From assembly GCF_039539485.1 (NCBI RefSeq), contig NZ_BAABDF010000003.1, forward strand, positions 1-64,000: DNA of 64,000 nucleotides, given 5' to 3'. The notes beneath the pieces were generated by a model. It did no database searches, was not told the DNA's origin, and worked only from the letters and a program-made list of their open reading frames with translations. A program made the position numbers and the translations under genes. Shown piece after piece: positions 53,067 through 62,517 of the stretch (position 1 is its first letter; every line of letters begins with the position of its first letter). The stretch is from Celeribacter arenosi. Lineage in GTDB: Bacteria > Pseudomonadota > Alphaproteobacteria > Rhodobacterales > Rhodobacteraceae.

Positions 53067-53678
53067 CTAGTCGATGGGCGTGCCGCGACGGCGTGCTTCG
53101 GCGGAGATGTTGAAGGTGCCGTCACCGACGCTGCCACCCAGAGACATCTTCGTGAGCTGCACGGTCGTGCGCCCGCCGCCGTCGTCATTCACCACCCATG
53201 CCTTGAGCACCGGACGGTCGCCAAAGATCAGGTCGATCGAGCCGTATTCGGGGTGTGAGGGATCCTGGGCGCGCACGACGGTGTCGCCGTTCACCTCTTT
53301 GTGGGAGACGACCATGCGCGCGGTTGTCAGATCGACGTTGCGTGCGAGGATGATCGAGAGCGGCGATTTCGACATCGGGAAGCGGTAGGGCGGTTCGTTT
53401 GAACCCGGATCAAAGATCGCGACCTGACCGCCGGAGCCGAGCACCAGCGCATCATTGGCCCCGCCGTATTCCAGACGCATGCGTCCGGGACGTTTGATCG
53501 TCAGGCGGCCGCTGGATTTGGAGCCATCATCGTTGGTCTGCACAAAATCGGCACGCACTGTGCCCAGGCTGTTGAGGTAGGTCGACAGCTCTTTGAGAGA
53601 GAGCGGTTCGGCGAGCGCAGGCATCGCCAGAGCGAGGCTGGCGAGGGCTGCGAAGAGGGGGCGTGTGATCCGTTTCAT
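53067..53678 (-). CDS. lolA: Outer-membrane lipoprotein carrier LolA
   Basis: This 203-residue periplasmic chaperone has a signal peptide (MKRITRPLFAALASLALAMPALA). The LolA core follows (LGTVRADFVQTNDDGSKSSGRL, PGRMRLEYG, DLIFGDRPVLKAW). It takes lipoproteins from LolCDE to the outer membrane. The ATG is set directly after a 17-base palindrome that includes TATATT; there is no Shine-Dalgarno. It lies just downstream of ftsK, as usual in this group. Confidence 0.93.
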   Translation of the reverse strand: MKRITRPLFAALASLALAMPALAEPLSLKELSTYLNSLGTVRADFVQTNDDGSKSSGRLTIKRPGRMRLEYGGANDALVLGSGGQVAIFDPGSNEPPYRFPMSKSPLSIILARNVDLTTARMVVSHKEVNGDTVVRAQDPSHPEYGSIDLIFGDRPVLKAWVVNDDGGGRTTVQLTKMSLGGSVGDGTFNISAEARRRGTPID

Positions 53679-53695
53679 GCGCCTAATATAGGCGC
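53679..53695 (-). promoter_or_regulatory. Palindrome and -10 element before lolA
   Basis: GCGCCTA-ATA-TAGGCGC is a perfect 7-3-7 palindrome abutting the lolA ATG. On the minus strand it contains TATATT ending 6 bases before the ATG, consistent with a leaderless start. It may also bind a regulator. Confidence 0.45.
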
Positions 53696-53757
53696 ACAGA
53701 AATGCCCGTGCATCCCCTATCCGATCACGCGGGCGCATTTCCGCGTGATCGTGCAGG

Positions 53758-56727
53758 TCACTGTTCTGGAACGAGAATTTCGCGTTTCCCGACGTGGTTT
53801 GCCGAGGAGACCACGCCTTCGTCTTCCATCTGTTCAACCAGACGTGCGGCTTTGTTATAGCCGATTGCCAGTTTGCGCTGGATGTAGGAGGTCGAACATT
53901 TGCGGTCCTTGATGACGATGGCGACGGCGGTGTCGTAGAGGGCGTCTTCGCTATCGCTATTGCCGCCGGTGAGGCCGAGAACGGCGTCGATGTCGCTTTC
54001 TTTGTCGGCCTCCGGTCCTTCGACAACGCCGCCGACATATTCGGGGGGGCCGTAGGATTTGAGGTAGGAGACGATTTTTTCGACCTCTTCATCGGACACG
54101 AAGGGGGCGTGGCAGCGCGTGATACGTCCGCCGCCGCCCATGAAGAGCATATCGCCCATGCCGAGCAGTTGTTCGGCGCCCTGTTCGCCGAGGATCGTGC
54201 GGCTGTCGATTTTCGACGTCACCTGGAAGGAGATACGGGTGGGGAAGTTGGCCTTGATCGTGCCGGTGATGACATCGACCGAGGGGCGTTGGGTTGCCAT
54301 GATGAGGTGGATACCGGAGGCCCGCGCCATCTGGGCGAGGCGTTGGATGCAGGCTTCGATTTCCTTGCCCGCGACCATCATCAGGTCGGCCATCTCGTCA
54401 ACGATGACGACGATGTAGGGCAGTGTTTCGGGCTGGAACTCTTCGGTTTCAAAGATCGGCTCGCCGGTGTCGTCGTCAAAGCCGGTTTGCACGGTGCGCG
54501 AGAACAATTCGTTCTTGGCCAGCGCGTCTTTGACGCGGCCGTTGTAGCCGTCGATGTTGCGCACGCCCATTTTGGACATTTTGCGATAGCGGTCTTCCAT
54601 CTCCGCGACCGCCCATTTGAGCGCGACGACGGCCTTTTTCGGATCCGTCACAACCGGCGAGAGCAGGTGCGGGATGCCGTCATAGACGGAGAGTTCGAGC
54701 ATCTTCGGGTCGATCATGATCAACCGGCACTCGGCAGGCGTCAGTTTGTAGAGCAGCGACAGGATCATCGTGTTGATCGCCACGGATTTACCCGAACCGG
54801 TGGTCCCTGCGATCAGCAGGTGGGGCATTTTGGCGAGGTTGGTGACGACCGGATCGCCGCCGATATCTTTGCCGAGCGCGAGGGGCAGCGTGGATTTGCC
54901 ATCGCCGTAATCGCGGGTCGACAGGATTTCGCGGAAGGACACGGTTTCGCGGTGCTCGTTGGGCAGTTCGATCCCGATCACCGAACGGCCGGGCACGGTC
55001 GAGACACGCGCCGAGAGCGCGGACATGGAGCGCGCGATGTCGTCGGCCAGACCGATGACGCGCGATGCCTTGAGGCCCGGGGCGGGTTCGAGTTCGTACA
55101 TGGTGACCACGGGACCGGGGCGCACGGAGACGATTTCGCCTTTGACGCCGTAGTCGTCGAGCACGCTTTCGAGCATGCGGGCGTTTTCTTCGAGCGCTTC
55201 ATCGGACAGCGTGTGGCGCTGGATCTCGATGGGGTTTTCCAGAAGCGAGAGCGGCGGTGTTTCGTATTCGGCCTCTTTGGGGTCGAATTTCAGCGTGGGC
55301 TGCGCCTCTGCCTGTGCCTGCTTGGAGGGCGTGACGGGTTTGCGCGGGGCGTGCTGGACGACCTTTTTGGGCTCGGGCGCGGGGGTTGCCGATTGGGGCG
55401 TGTAGCGCGGGGCCTCTGGGGCGACGTATTCGGGCGTGTCCAGCGGGTCGAGATCGACCTGCGTGTCGCCGTAATGCGCGGTTTCATAGTCGGGCTCCAT
55501 CGGCGTGTACCCCATGGGGTCCGATACCGCCTCGGCGTAGGTGTCCATCGCATCGGGCGCATGTTGGGCGCGTTGTTCGATTTCGGCGAGGATCATCGGG
55601 CGCGGGCCCTTTTTGTATTTCGCCACGGCGCGCTCGGCCGCCGTAAGGGGCGGTTCGACGCGGGCTGCGCTGGTCGGGAGGGCGCGCGAACCGGCGCGGA
55701 CCTTTGAGTTGATCACATTGGCGATTTTGTCGCTGATGCGTTGTTCGGGGTTGCCCGATTGCGGCACGGTGCCGGCGTATTCGGTTTCAACGAGTTCGGG
55801 TTCGACGTCATCGTTGGAGCGCTTCAACAGGCCCGGCATTTTTGCAAACAGCGAGGTCTTTGCGGGCGCGGGTTCCGGTGCGGGTTCCGCGTCGTAACGT
55901 GTCTCGTAGTGGGCCTGTGCGGGGGTCTGTGCTGCGGGGGCAGCGGCCACGGGGGCGCGCACGACGCGCACCGGCGGCAGGTCTTCGTGATAGGCGGGTG
56001 TCGGGGCCTGCGCGGCAGCGGCGGCACGCGCGGCGCGGCGTTCGGATGCTTTTTCGGCCAGAACCTTGCTCACCGTGACAGAGCCGCGCGCGGTGCGACC
56101 AAGGAGGTGCAGGACCAGCGCGTAGAGCGAGACCACGCCCACGAGCAGGAATTTCCCGATGGCCAGCAGTTCGATGCGCGTGAAACCGAGGGTAAACAGC
56201 GCCAGCGCGCCACCCCCGAAGAAGGTGGCAAATGAGATCGCTTTGAGATCGAAGGCATCGCCCATCGGGGAGAGTTCGATCAGGGCAGCGAGAACCGTGT
56301 CACCGAACAGACCGCCAAAGCTTTGCGGGGTCAGGGCGACATGGGTGGAGGCGTAGACGGCAGCGATAGCGATGGTGATCGGCGCGAATACCATGCGCGA
56401 CAGCACCCGCTCGGAGCCACGGTGAAGCACGAAACGCAGACCCCATGCCGCGAAAACGAGGGCAAACCCCCAAGAGGCGACACCCACGATGATCATCAGG
56501 GGCGAGGCGACGGTGGCACCGAACCGACCGAGCAGGTTCTGCACAGGGGCGTCGGTGGCCGAGAGCCACGATGGATCCTCCGGCAAGTAGGACCAGAACA
56601 TCAGCGCAAAGATGATCCCGACCGCAATGAACCCAAGACCGATGAGTTCGCTTCCCCTTTTTTCAAGGAGCGCCTGCGTGTTGCTATCGAAAAGGGGATC
56701 TCTCCCGCGTGCCTGATAAGATGCCAT
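53758..56727 (-). CDS. ftsK: DNA translocase FtsK
   Basis: This 989-residue protein couples division to chromosome-dimer resolution. Four membrane helices occupy about the first 180 residues. A long proline/alanine/acidic linker (about 200-480) and the RecA-like motor (Walker A GTTGSGKS, Walker B IVVIVDEMADLMM) follow. The winged-helix gamma domain (SYIQRKLAIGYNKAARLVEQME) at the C-terminus reads KOPS. The start is MASYQARG with GAGG upstream, 11 bases after the aminotransferase gene. Confidence 0.96.
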   Translation of the reverse strand: MASYQARGRDPLFDSNTQALLEKRGSELIGLGFIAVGIIFALMFWSYLPEDPSWLSATDAPVQNLLGRFGATVASPLMIIVGVASWGFALVFAAWGLRFVLHRGSERVLSRMVFAPITIAIAAVYASTHVALTPQSFGGLFGDTVLAALIELSPMGDAFDLKAISFATFFGGGALALFTLGFTRIELLAIGKFLLVGVVSLYALVLHLLGRTARGSVTVSKVLAEKASERRAARAAAAAQAPTPAYHEDLPPVRVVRAPVAAAPAAQTPAQAHYETRYDAEPAPEPAPAKTSLFAKMPGLLKRSNDDVEPELVETEYAGTVPQSGNPEQRISDKIANVINSKVRAGSRALPTSAARVEPPLTAAERAVAKYKKGPRPMILAEIEQRAQHAPDAMDTYAEAVSDPMGYTPMEPDYETAHYGDTQVDLDPLDTPEYVAPEAPRYTPQSATPAPEPKKVVQHAPRKPVTPSKQAQAEAQPTLKFDPKEAEYETPPLSLLENPIEIQRHTLSDEALEENARMLESVLDDYGVKGEIVSVRPGPVVTMYELEPAPGLKASRVIGLADDIARSMSALSARVSTVPGRSVIGIELPNEHRETVSFREILSTRDYGDGKSTLPLALGKDIGGDPVVTNLAKMPHLLIAGTTGSGKSVAINTMILSLLYKLTPAECRLIMIDPKMLELSVYDGIPHLLSPVVTDPKKAVVALKWAVAEMEDRYRKMSKMGVRNIDGYNGRVKDALAKNELFSRTVQTGFDDDTGEPIFETEEFQPETLPYIVVIVDEMADLMMVAGKEIEACIQRLAQMARASGIHLIMATQRPSVDVITGTIKANFPTRISFQVTSKIDSRTILGEQGAEQLLGMGDMLFMGGGGRITRCHAPFVSDEEVEKIVSYLKSYGPPEYVGGVVEGPEADKESDIDAVLGLTGGNSDSEDALYDTAVAIVIKDRKCSTSYIQRKLAIGYNKAARLVEQMEDEGVVSSANHVGKREILVPEQ

Positions 56728-56738
56728 ACTCGCCTCGT

Positions 56739-57920
56739 TTATCCGTACAAACAGTCGCGGAGTGTCTCCAACCCGCGCTGTGTCTCTTCTTTTGGGGCCA
56801 CAAGTGCGACCCGGATGTAATTTTTGCCCGGGTTTTCCCGGTTGACGGTCCGCGACAGATACGCGCCGGGCAGAACCCGCACGCCTGTTTGCGTCCATAG
56901 TTTAAGGGCCGCGTCTTCTCCATCTGCGACGGGGAGCCACAGAAAGAATCCGCCTTGCGGGGCGCGGGCACCATCGACCTGCGCGAAGACTTTGTCCGCG
57001 ATGTCGAATTTCTCGGCGTAGAGCGCACGTGACGCTGTGACGTGGTCTTCATCGGCCCAAACGCGGGCCGAAACCGCCTGAATCGGACCCGGTAGCGGGG
57101 CACCTGCGTAGGCGCGCAGCTGTCGGATGCGTTTCATGTTTTCGGGGCCCGATGCCACAAATCCGGAGCGCATCCCCGGCAGGTTCGAGCGTTTTGAGAG
57201 CGAATGGAAAATCACCACGCGTTCGGGGTCCGCGCCCATGTCGCGCGCCACTTCGAGGGCGGAGGCGGGGGGCGTGTCGCGGTAGATTTCCGAATAGCAT
57301 TCGTCGGAGAAGATTTTGAAATCGTGCTTTTCGGCCAATGCGATCAGGTCGCGCAGGTAGGCGCGCGAGGCGATGGCACCCTGCGGGTTGGACGGGGAGC
57401 ACAGGTAGGCAATCGTGGTGCGATCGAGAATGTCGTCCGACAGGGAGGCGGAATCGGGCAGGAAACCGGTTTCTTCGCCTGCGGGCACGAAAACCGGCGT
57501 GGCGCCTGCGGTCACGGCGGCGACCGCGTAGACCTGATAGAAGGGGTTCGGGGTCAGCACGATGGGCGATTTGCCCCGTTTTTCTTCGGGGCTGAGCGCG
57601 ATGCAGGCGTTCATCAGCCCCTCGCGGGTGCCGTTCAGCGCCATGATGTCGGTTTGGGCATCGACGGTGACGCCAAAGCGGCGATCTAGCCAGCGGGCGA
57701 TCGCACCGAGCAGTTCGGGTGTGCCGTCGTTGGAGGGGTATTTGGCGAAAAGGTCGATGTTTTCGGCCAGAACGTCGGGCACGAAAGCGGGCATGGCATG
57801 GCGCGGTTCGCCGATGGTCATATGCATGACCTCTCCGCCCGGCGCATGTGCGTCGAGAAGGGCCCGCAACCGCGGGAAGGCGTATTCTGGCAGGTTTGAA
57901 AACCGCTCAGGGAACGTCAT
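56739..57920 (-). CDS. Class I/II aminotransferase (succinyl-DAP type candidate)
   Basis: This 393-residue PLP enzyme has its pyridoxal lysine in HSLSKRSNLPGMR (Lys243) and the family aspartate in FSDECYSE. The sequence most resembles the DapC-like N-succinyldiaminopimelate aminotransferases of Rhodobacterales, which fits dapB in the same window. The exact substrate is inferred. It is the first gene before ftsK and lolA on the same strand (11-base gap). Confidence 0.88.
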   Translation of the reverse strand: MTFPERFSNLPEYAFPRLRALLDAHAPGGEVMHMTIGEPRHAMPAFVPDVLAENIDLFAKYPSNDGTPELLGAIARWLDRRFGVTVDAQTDIMALNGTREGLMNACIALSPEEKRGKSPIVLTPNPFYQVYAVAAVTAGATPVFVPAGEETGFLPDSASLSDDILDRTTIAYLCSPSNPQGAIASRAYLRDLIALAEKHDFKIFSDECYSEIYRDTPPASALEVARDMGADPERVVIFHSLSKRSNLPGMRSGFVASGPENMKRIRQLRAYAGAPLPGPIQAVSARVWADEDHVTASRALYAEKFDIADKVFAQVDGARAPQGGFFLWLPVADGEDAALKLWTQTGVRVLPGAYLSRTVNRENPGKNYIRVALVAPKEETQRGLETLRDCLYG

Positions 57921-58048
57921 GGATACTGCTACTGCCTCGTGTTCCGGCTCATTTCGGCCGATTTATTGGGATCACGATAGCGGGCGGCGAGGCCCCGGTC
58001 CAGAAAAACCACGCAATCCAATGCCCTGCGGGATTCGACCTGTGGCTT

Positions 58049-59389
58049 TTAGGCCAGCGCGGCCTCGCAGGCGGCCCCGAGCCGGAGCAATTGCGCCTCT
58101 GTTCGGGGCGGCGTTTGCAGCAGGATGCCGGTGGATGGCACGCCCGTGGGCAGGGTCAGCGCGGCGAGGCCCATGAGGTTGGCGACCCGCGTGTTGCGCA
58201 AGGTAAGCAGGTTTTCGGTGACGTAATACTCCGCGTCATCGAGCAAACGCTGGGCATTTGGCGGCAGATTTGGCGCGGTGGGCAGCAGGACGGCGTCGTA
58301 GCCTGCGGTCTGGGTCAGGTAGGCGTCGCGCAGGCGCGCCAGTTTGCGCCATGCGGCCACGTAATCAGCCCCGCTGAAGTCGCCGCCCGAGCGGAACCGT
58401 TCGAGGATACGGGGGAACATTTTGTCCGGCGCGGCCTCGATCACGTCTTTCCATTCGCCGTAGGCCTCGGTCGAGAACAGGATCGCGCTGAGCTCCATCG
58501 CCTCTGCCACGGCGGGCACGGCGGCGCGCTCGATCTGGGCGCCTGCGTCGCGCAATTTGGTGATCGCGGCGTCAAAACCGGAGAGGGGCGCGGCGCGGAT
58601 GTCGTCAAAAACCACCGTGTCGAGGATCAGGAAGCGGCGGCCCTGTAGCGTGGTCGCGGCGAGATCGGGGGCGGGCGTGCCGTCGAGAATGGCGAAGAGT
58701 TCGGCGGCATCGGCCACGGTTTTGGTGAGCGGGCCGACGGTGTCGAAACTGGCCGCCAGCGGCACGGTGCCTTTGAGGGACAGACGGCCCGCGGTGGTTT
58801 TCAGGCCTACGAGGTCGTTCCAGGCGGCGGGAATGCGCACCGAGCCGCCTGTGTCCGAACCGATGGCACCGGGCGCGAGGCCGAAGGCGACAGACGTGGC
58901 CGCCCCAGAGGAGGATCCACCGGAAACCGAAAGCGGGTCGTGCAGCGAGGGCGGCGTGGCGGTCACGGGGTTGAGGCCGAGACCGGAGAAGGCAAGTTCG
59001 CTCATATGGGTTTTGCCCAAGGCCACGAGGCCAGCGGCCTGCGCGCGGCGCACCATTTCGGCGTCGCGCGTCGGGATGCGCCCCGCGAGCAGGGCAGAGC
59101 CGGCTTCGGTCGCGGTGCCTGCGGTGTCAAAGAGGTCCTTCCACGACACCGGCACCCCGTCGAGCAATCCGCGCCGCACCCCGTGGCGGGCCCGATCAGA
59201 AGCACCCGCCGCCTCGGCCAAGGCGCGTTCGGGCATCATGCGGGCGTAGATACGATCGGCGAGCGGATGCGTGGCGGCGCGGTCGAGATAGGCCTGTGTG
59301 AGTTCGACGGGATCGAGGTCGCGGTCCGCGATAGCGCGCCCGAGGGTGCAGAGGTCCGTGTCAAGGAGGTCCGTGTCGGGGAGGTCCAT
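58049..59389 (-). CDS. Amidase signature family hydrolase
   Basis: This 446-residue protein has the Ser-cisSer-Lys triad: Lys84 (VSWKDLFD), Ser159 (GGSSSGA) and Ser183 (GSDTGGSVR). The spacing of 75 and 24 equals that of the family. The start is MDLPDTD with AAAGGACG upstream. The first codons are a short DNA repeat encoding DTDLLDTDL. It hydrolyses some carboxamide and is not GatA, since no gatBC is nearby. Confidence 0.92.
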   Translation of the reverse strand: MDLPDTDLLDTDLCTLGRAIADRDLDPVELTQAYLDRAATHPLADRIYARMMPERALAEAAGASDRARHGVRRGLLDGVPVSWKDLFDTAGTATEAGSALLAGRIPTRDAEMVRRAQAAGLVALGKTHMSELAFSGLGLNPVTATPPSLHDPLSVSGGSSSGAATSVAFGLAPGAIGSDTGGSVRIPAAWNDLVGLKTTAGRLSLKGTVPLAASFDTVGPLTKTVADAAELFAILDGTPAPDLAATTLQGRRFLILDTVVFDDIRAAPLSGFDAAITKLRDAGAQIERAAVPAVAEAMELSAILFSTEAYGEWKDVIEAAPDKMFPRILERFRSGGDFSGADYVAAWRKLARLRDAYLTQTAGYDAVLLPTAPNLPPNAQRLLDDAEYYVTENLLTLRNTRVANLMGLAALTLPTGVPSTGILLQTPPRTEAQLLRLGAACEAALA

Positions 59390-59476
59390 CGTCGTCCTTT
59401 CGTATCGCCGTGCCAGATCACGATAGGGGCGTAACATCGCATGGACAATCCCGAGCGCAACGCCATATTGGCGGGC

Positions 59477-60700
59477 ATGGAAAAGACCTATGATCTTTTG
59501 GTGGTTGGCGGCGGGTTGAATGGCCCTGCCCTCGCGCTCGCCTGTGCACAGGCGGGGATGCGGGTGGCGGTGATTGACGCGCTGCCGGCGGCGATGCGGT
59601 CGGACGCGGGCTTTGACGGGCGGGGATATGCGCTGTCGCTGTCATCGCAACGGTTGTTGAAGGCATTGGGATTGTGGGGCGTCGTGGGTGATCACGCGCA
59701 GCCGATTCTGGATGTGAAGGTCACGGACGGGAAGATCGGCGAAGCGCCGTCGCCCTTTATGCTCGAATTCGACCATGCGGAGACCGACGACGGGCCGATG
59801 GGCTATATGTTGGAGGATCGCTACCTGCGGCGCGCGTTTTTGGACGCGATGGCGGGTGAAGCGCGCATTGAGCAGATCGAAGGCACGGTGATCGCGCAGG
59901 AGGTGGGTCCGGCGGGCATCACATTGCGTCTGGCGGATGGGCAAGAGGTTTTTGGCCGTGTGGTTGCGGGCTGTGACGGGCGCAAGTCGGGCACGGCGAC
60001 GCGGGCGGGCATTGCGCGCACCGGTTGGGGATACGGGCAGACCGCGCTGGTCTGTGCGATTGCCCATGAAAAGCCGCACCACGGCTGCGCGCATCAGTAT
60101 TTCCTGCCCTCGGGACCGCTGGCCATTCTGCCGCTGCCCGATAATCGCAGTTCGATTGTCTGGACCGAAAAGGATGCGGATGCGGCGCGGATTGCGGCGC
60201 TCGATCCCGAGGATTACCTCACCGTTTTGCGGCCCCGTTTCGGGGATTTCCTCGGCGAGATTTCATTGGCGGGGGGGCGGTTTTCCTATCCGTTGAACAT
60301 CACGCTGGCCAATAGTTTTATCGCGCCGCGCGTGGCCTTGGTCGGGGATGCGGCGCATGGGCTGCACCCGATTGCCGGACAGGGATTGAACGCGGGGCTG
60401 AAAGATGTGGCCGCTCTCGCCGAGGTTCTGGCCGATGCGCGGGCGCGGGGCGAAGACATCGGGCGCGAGGATGTTCTGGCGCGCTATCAGCAGTGGCGCA
60501 GGTTCGACGTTGCCACGCTCGCCATGGCGACGGATGCATTCAACCGTCTGTTTTCGAACGATAATCCGTTTTTGCGGGTGGCGCGCGATATTGGCATGGG
60601 GGCGGTCAACGCCATTCCGGGCCTGCGCCGCGGGGCGATCCGCGAGGCGGCGGGGATCACGGGTGATTTGCCGAAGTTGTTGAAGGGTCGCCCGCTCTAG
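59477..60700 (+). CDS. UbiH/COQ6-type FAD-dependent hydroxylase
   Basis: This 407-residue flavoprotein monooxygenase has an N-terminal GGGLNGPALAL FAD loop (11-21), a central GCDGRKSG and the ALVGDAAHGLHPIAGQGLN segment of the ubiquinone-hydroxylase family. It probably hydroxylates a ring position in ubiquinone synthesis. The start is chosen at MEKTYD, exactly 7 bases after CATATT. An ATG at 59441 is an alternative without a Shine-Dalgarno. Confidence 0.92.
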   Translation: MEKTYDLLVVGGGLNGPALALACAQAGMRVAVIDALPAAMRSDAGFDGRGYALSLSSQRLLKALGLWGVVGDHAQPILDVKVTDGKIGEAPSPFMLEFDHAETDDGPMGYMLEDRYLRRAFLDAMAGEARIEQIEGTVIAQEVGPAGITLRLADGQEVFGRVVAGCDGRKSGTATRAGIARTGWGYGQTALVCAIAHEKPHHGCAHQYFLPSGPLAILPLPDNRSSIVWTEKDADAARIAALDPEDYLTVLRPRFGDFLGEISLAGGRFSYPLNITLANSFIAPRVALVGDAAHGLHPIAGQGLNAGLKDVAALAEVLADARARGEDIGREDVLARYQQWRRFDVATLAMATDAFNRLFSNDNPFLRVARDIGMGAVNAIPGLRRGAIREAAGITGDLPKLLKGRPL

Positions 60701-60709
60701 ACGCGGGAA

Positions 60710-60898
60710 TTAGTCGTCGAGGTGACGCGCCTCGGAGACCAGCATGATCGGGATGCCGCCGCGCACCGGATAGGCGAGGCCTGCGCTTTTCGAAATCAGC
60801 TCCTGCGCCTCTGAATCATAGCTCAGCGTGGCATGGGTATGCGGGCACACGAGCGCCTCAAGCATCCGGCGGTCGAACTGTGGTTTTTCGCCGTCCAT
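60710..60898 (-). CDS. Trm112-family protein
   Basis: This 62-residue protein has the Trm112 pattern RRMLEALVCPHTHATLSYD and AYPVRGGIPIMLVSEAR. Only one of the usual zinc cysteines is present. In other organisms Trm112 activates methyltransferases. The ATG (60898) shares one base with the stop of the LON-domain gene, so it is coupled. A GTG one codon earlier is also possible. Confidence 0.9.
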   Translation of the reverse strand: MDGEKPQFDRRMLEALVCPHTHATLSYDSEAQELISKSAGLAYPVRGGIPIMLVSEARHLDD

Positions 60899-61533
60899 CA
60901 CATCATCTCCTCGTTTGTGCCGCCGCGCAGGGCGAATTCCATCAATGTCACCAAGGTCTCGCGCCGTGTCGGCAGGGTCGGCGCCTCCAGCAGCGCCTGT
61001 TTATCGCCGGGCTCGAACGGGCAGAGCATGGCGAGCGAGTTGATCAGCAATTCGTCCTCTGCATCGCCGAGGCTTTCCCAATCGGTGCGCAATTCTTCCT
61101 CGGAGAAATACCGTTTCAGAAGCGCCATGAAGGCGGGGCGGTCGAGTTTGGGGTCGCGTTCGGCAGCCCCGAGGTCGGATCGGAAATCGGTCCAGTCGAT
61201 GTTGAAGAAGCGGTAGGGGCGAAAGCCGGTTTCCTCTTCGCGCAGGCGGAACCGCGAGATGCCGGTCAGGGTGACCATGTAGCGCCCGTCTTCGGTTTCC
61301 GAGAATGCGGTCAGGCGTCCGGCACAGCCGATGGTGTTCAGGTTGCCCTCCCCTGCCCCCGCGCAGGGTTGCACCATGCCGATGAGGCGCGATGAGGTTT
61401 TCAGGCAATCCTCGACCATCTGCAGGTAGCGCGGTTCAAAGATGTGCAGCGGCAGACGGGTGCGCGGCAATAGCAGCGCGCCCGGCAACGGAAAGACCGG
61501 AATCGATGAGGGGAGATCGGCCTGCAACATCAT
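60898..61533 (-). CDS. LON substrate-binding domain protein
   Basis: This 211-residue protein consists only of the N-terminal substrate-binding domain of Lon (PVFPLPGALLLPRTRLPLHIFEPRY start, VTLTGISRFRL). It has no ATPase or protease part. It is the middle gene of the conserved ybbN-LON-Trm112 trio. It may be an adaptor in protein quality control. It starts with ATG-ATG and has no clear Shine-Dalgarno. Confidence 0.93.
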   Translation of the reverse strand: MMLQADLPSSIPVFPLPGALLLPRTRLPLHIFEPRYLQMVEDCLKTSSRLIGMVQPCAGAGEGNLNTIGCAGRLTAFSETEDGRYMVTLTGISRFRLREEETGFRPYRFFNIDWTDFRSDLGAAERDPKLDRPAFMALLKRYFSEEELRTDWESLGDAEDELLINSLAMLCPFEPGDKQALLEAPTLPTRRETLVTLMEFALRGGTNEEMM

Positions 61534-61559
61534 TGACAGTAACTAGCCCGCATAGCCCG

Positions 61560-62462
61560 TCAGACAAATATCATCGACGAAAGTTTGCGCCGACCGTTCA
61601 GAACGATCGGATCGTTGGCTTTCAGGCTGTCGAAGATTTTGAACAATTGCGCCTTTGCGGCACCGTCGTTCCAGTCGCGATCCTGTTTGAAGGCGGCGAG
61701 GAGGGTTTCCACCGCTTCTTCGGTTTGGCCATTGGCGTGCATCGCGGTGGCGAGGTCGATGCGGGCCTGCATGTCGGTTGGATCGGCGTCCACGCGGGCC
61801 TGCAAATCGCCCAAGGGTCCGGCGTTTTCGGCCTCCCGCGCGAGCGCGATCTGGGCAAACACGCCTTCGATGGCTGCGTGGCTGGCGATATCGGCGGGGG
61901 CACCGTTCAGCACCGCCTCTGCGCCGTCGAGATCACCGCGCGCGATGTGGCATTTGGCCAGACCGGCAAAGCAGGGAGCGCTGTTGGGGTCTTCGCTCAG
62001 AATGGCGGCGTAGGTTTGTTCGGCGTCTTCGATTTCACCGGCCTCGAACATCTCGTCTGCGGCCTCGATCGCCTCTGCGAGACCACCGTCCCCTGCGAGA
62101 GCGGCGGTTTTGGCGACGAATTCGTTGACCTGACTGTTGGGCACGGCGCCCTGAAACCCGTCGACCGGCTGACCTTTGTAGAAGGCAAAGACGGTGGGGA
62201 TGGATTGCACGCGCATCTGGCCTGCGATGGCCTGATTTTCGTCGACGTTGACCTTGGCCATTTTGACTTTGCCGCCGGCTGCGTTCACCGCCGCCTCAAG
62301 AGCCGGGCCGAGCGTTTTGCACGGGCCGCACCATGGCGCCCAGAAATCGACGATGACGGGGACTTCCTGTGAGGCGTCGACCACGTCAGCCATGAAAGTG
62401 GCTTCGGTGACGTCTTTTACGTATCCGCCAGCGGGGGCGGTGTTCAATTGACCAAATTCCAT
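61560..62462 (-). CDS. ybbN: Thioredoxin-domain co-chaperone YbbN (CnoX)
   Basis: This 300-residue protein has a thioredoxin domain with an intact WCGPC (Cys45, Cys48) and a C-terminal TPR-like half (EIEDAEQTYAAILSEDPNSA, ARIDLATAMHANGQTEEA). In E. coli the WCGPC is degenerate (SQHC). Here the redox motif is complete, as in alphaproteobacterial CnoX. It protects proteins from chlorine and oxidative stress together with GroEL/DnaK. Confidence 0.93.
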   Translation of the reverse strand: MEFGQLNTAPAGGYVKDVTEATFMADVVDASQEVPVIVDFWAPWCGPCKTLGPALEAAVNAAGGKVKMAKVNVDENQAIAGQMRVQSIPTVFAFYKGQPVDGFQGAVPNSQVNEFVAKTAALAGDGGLAEAIEAADEMFEAGEIEDAEQTYAAILSEDPNSAPCFAGLAKCHIARGDLDGAEAVLNGAPADIASHAAIEGVFAQIALAREAENAGPLGDLQARVDADPTDMQARIDLATAMHANGQTEEAVETLLAAFKQDRDWNDGAAKAQLFKIFDSLKANDPIVLNGRRKLSSMIFV

Positions 62463-62517
62463 ACTCTGGTCTCCTTCATACCTGTTTGAGGTCTATATGC
62501 GCCTAAGCGGGGTGGAA

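Noticed and set aside
53794..55707. 637-codon open frame antisense to ftsK
   Set aside because: It is a shadow of ftsK with low-complexity composition.
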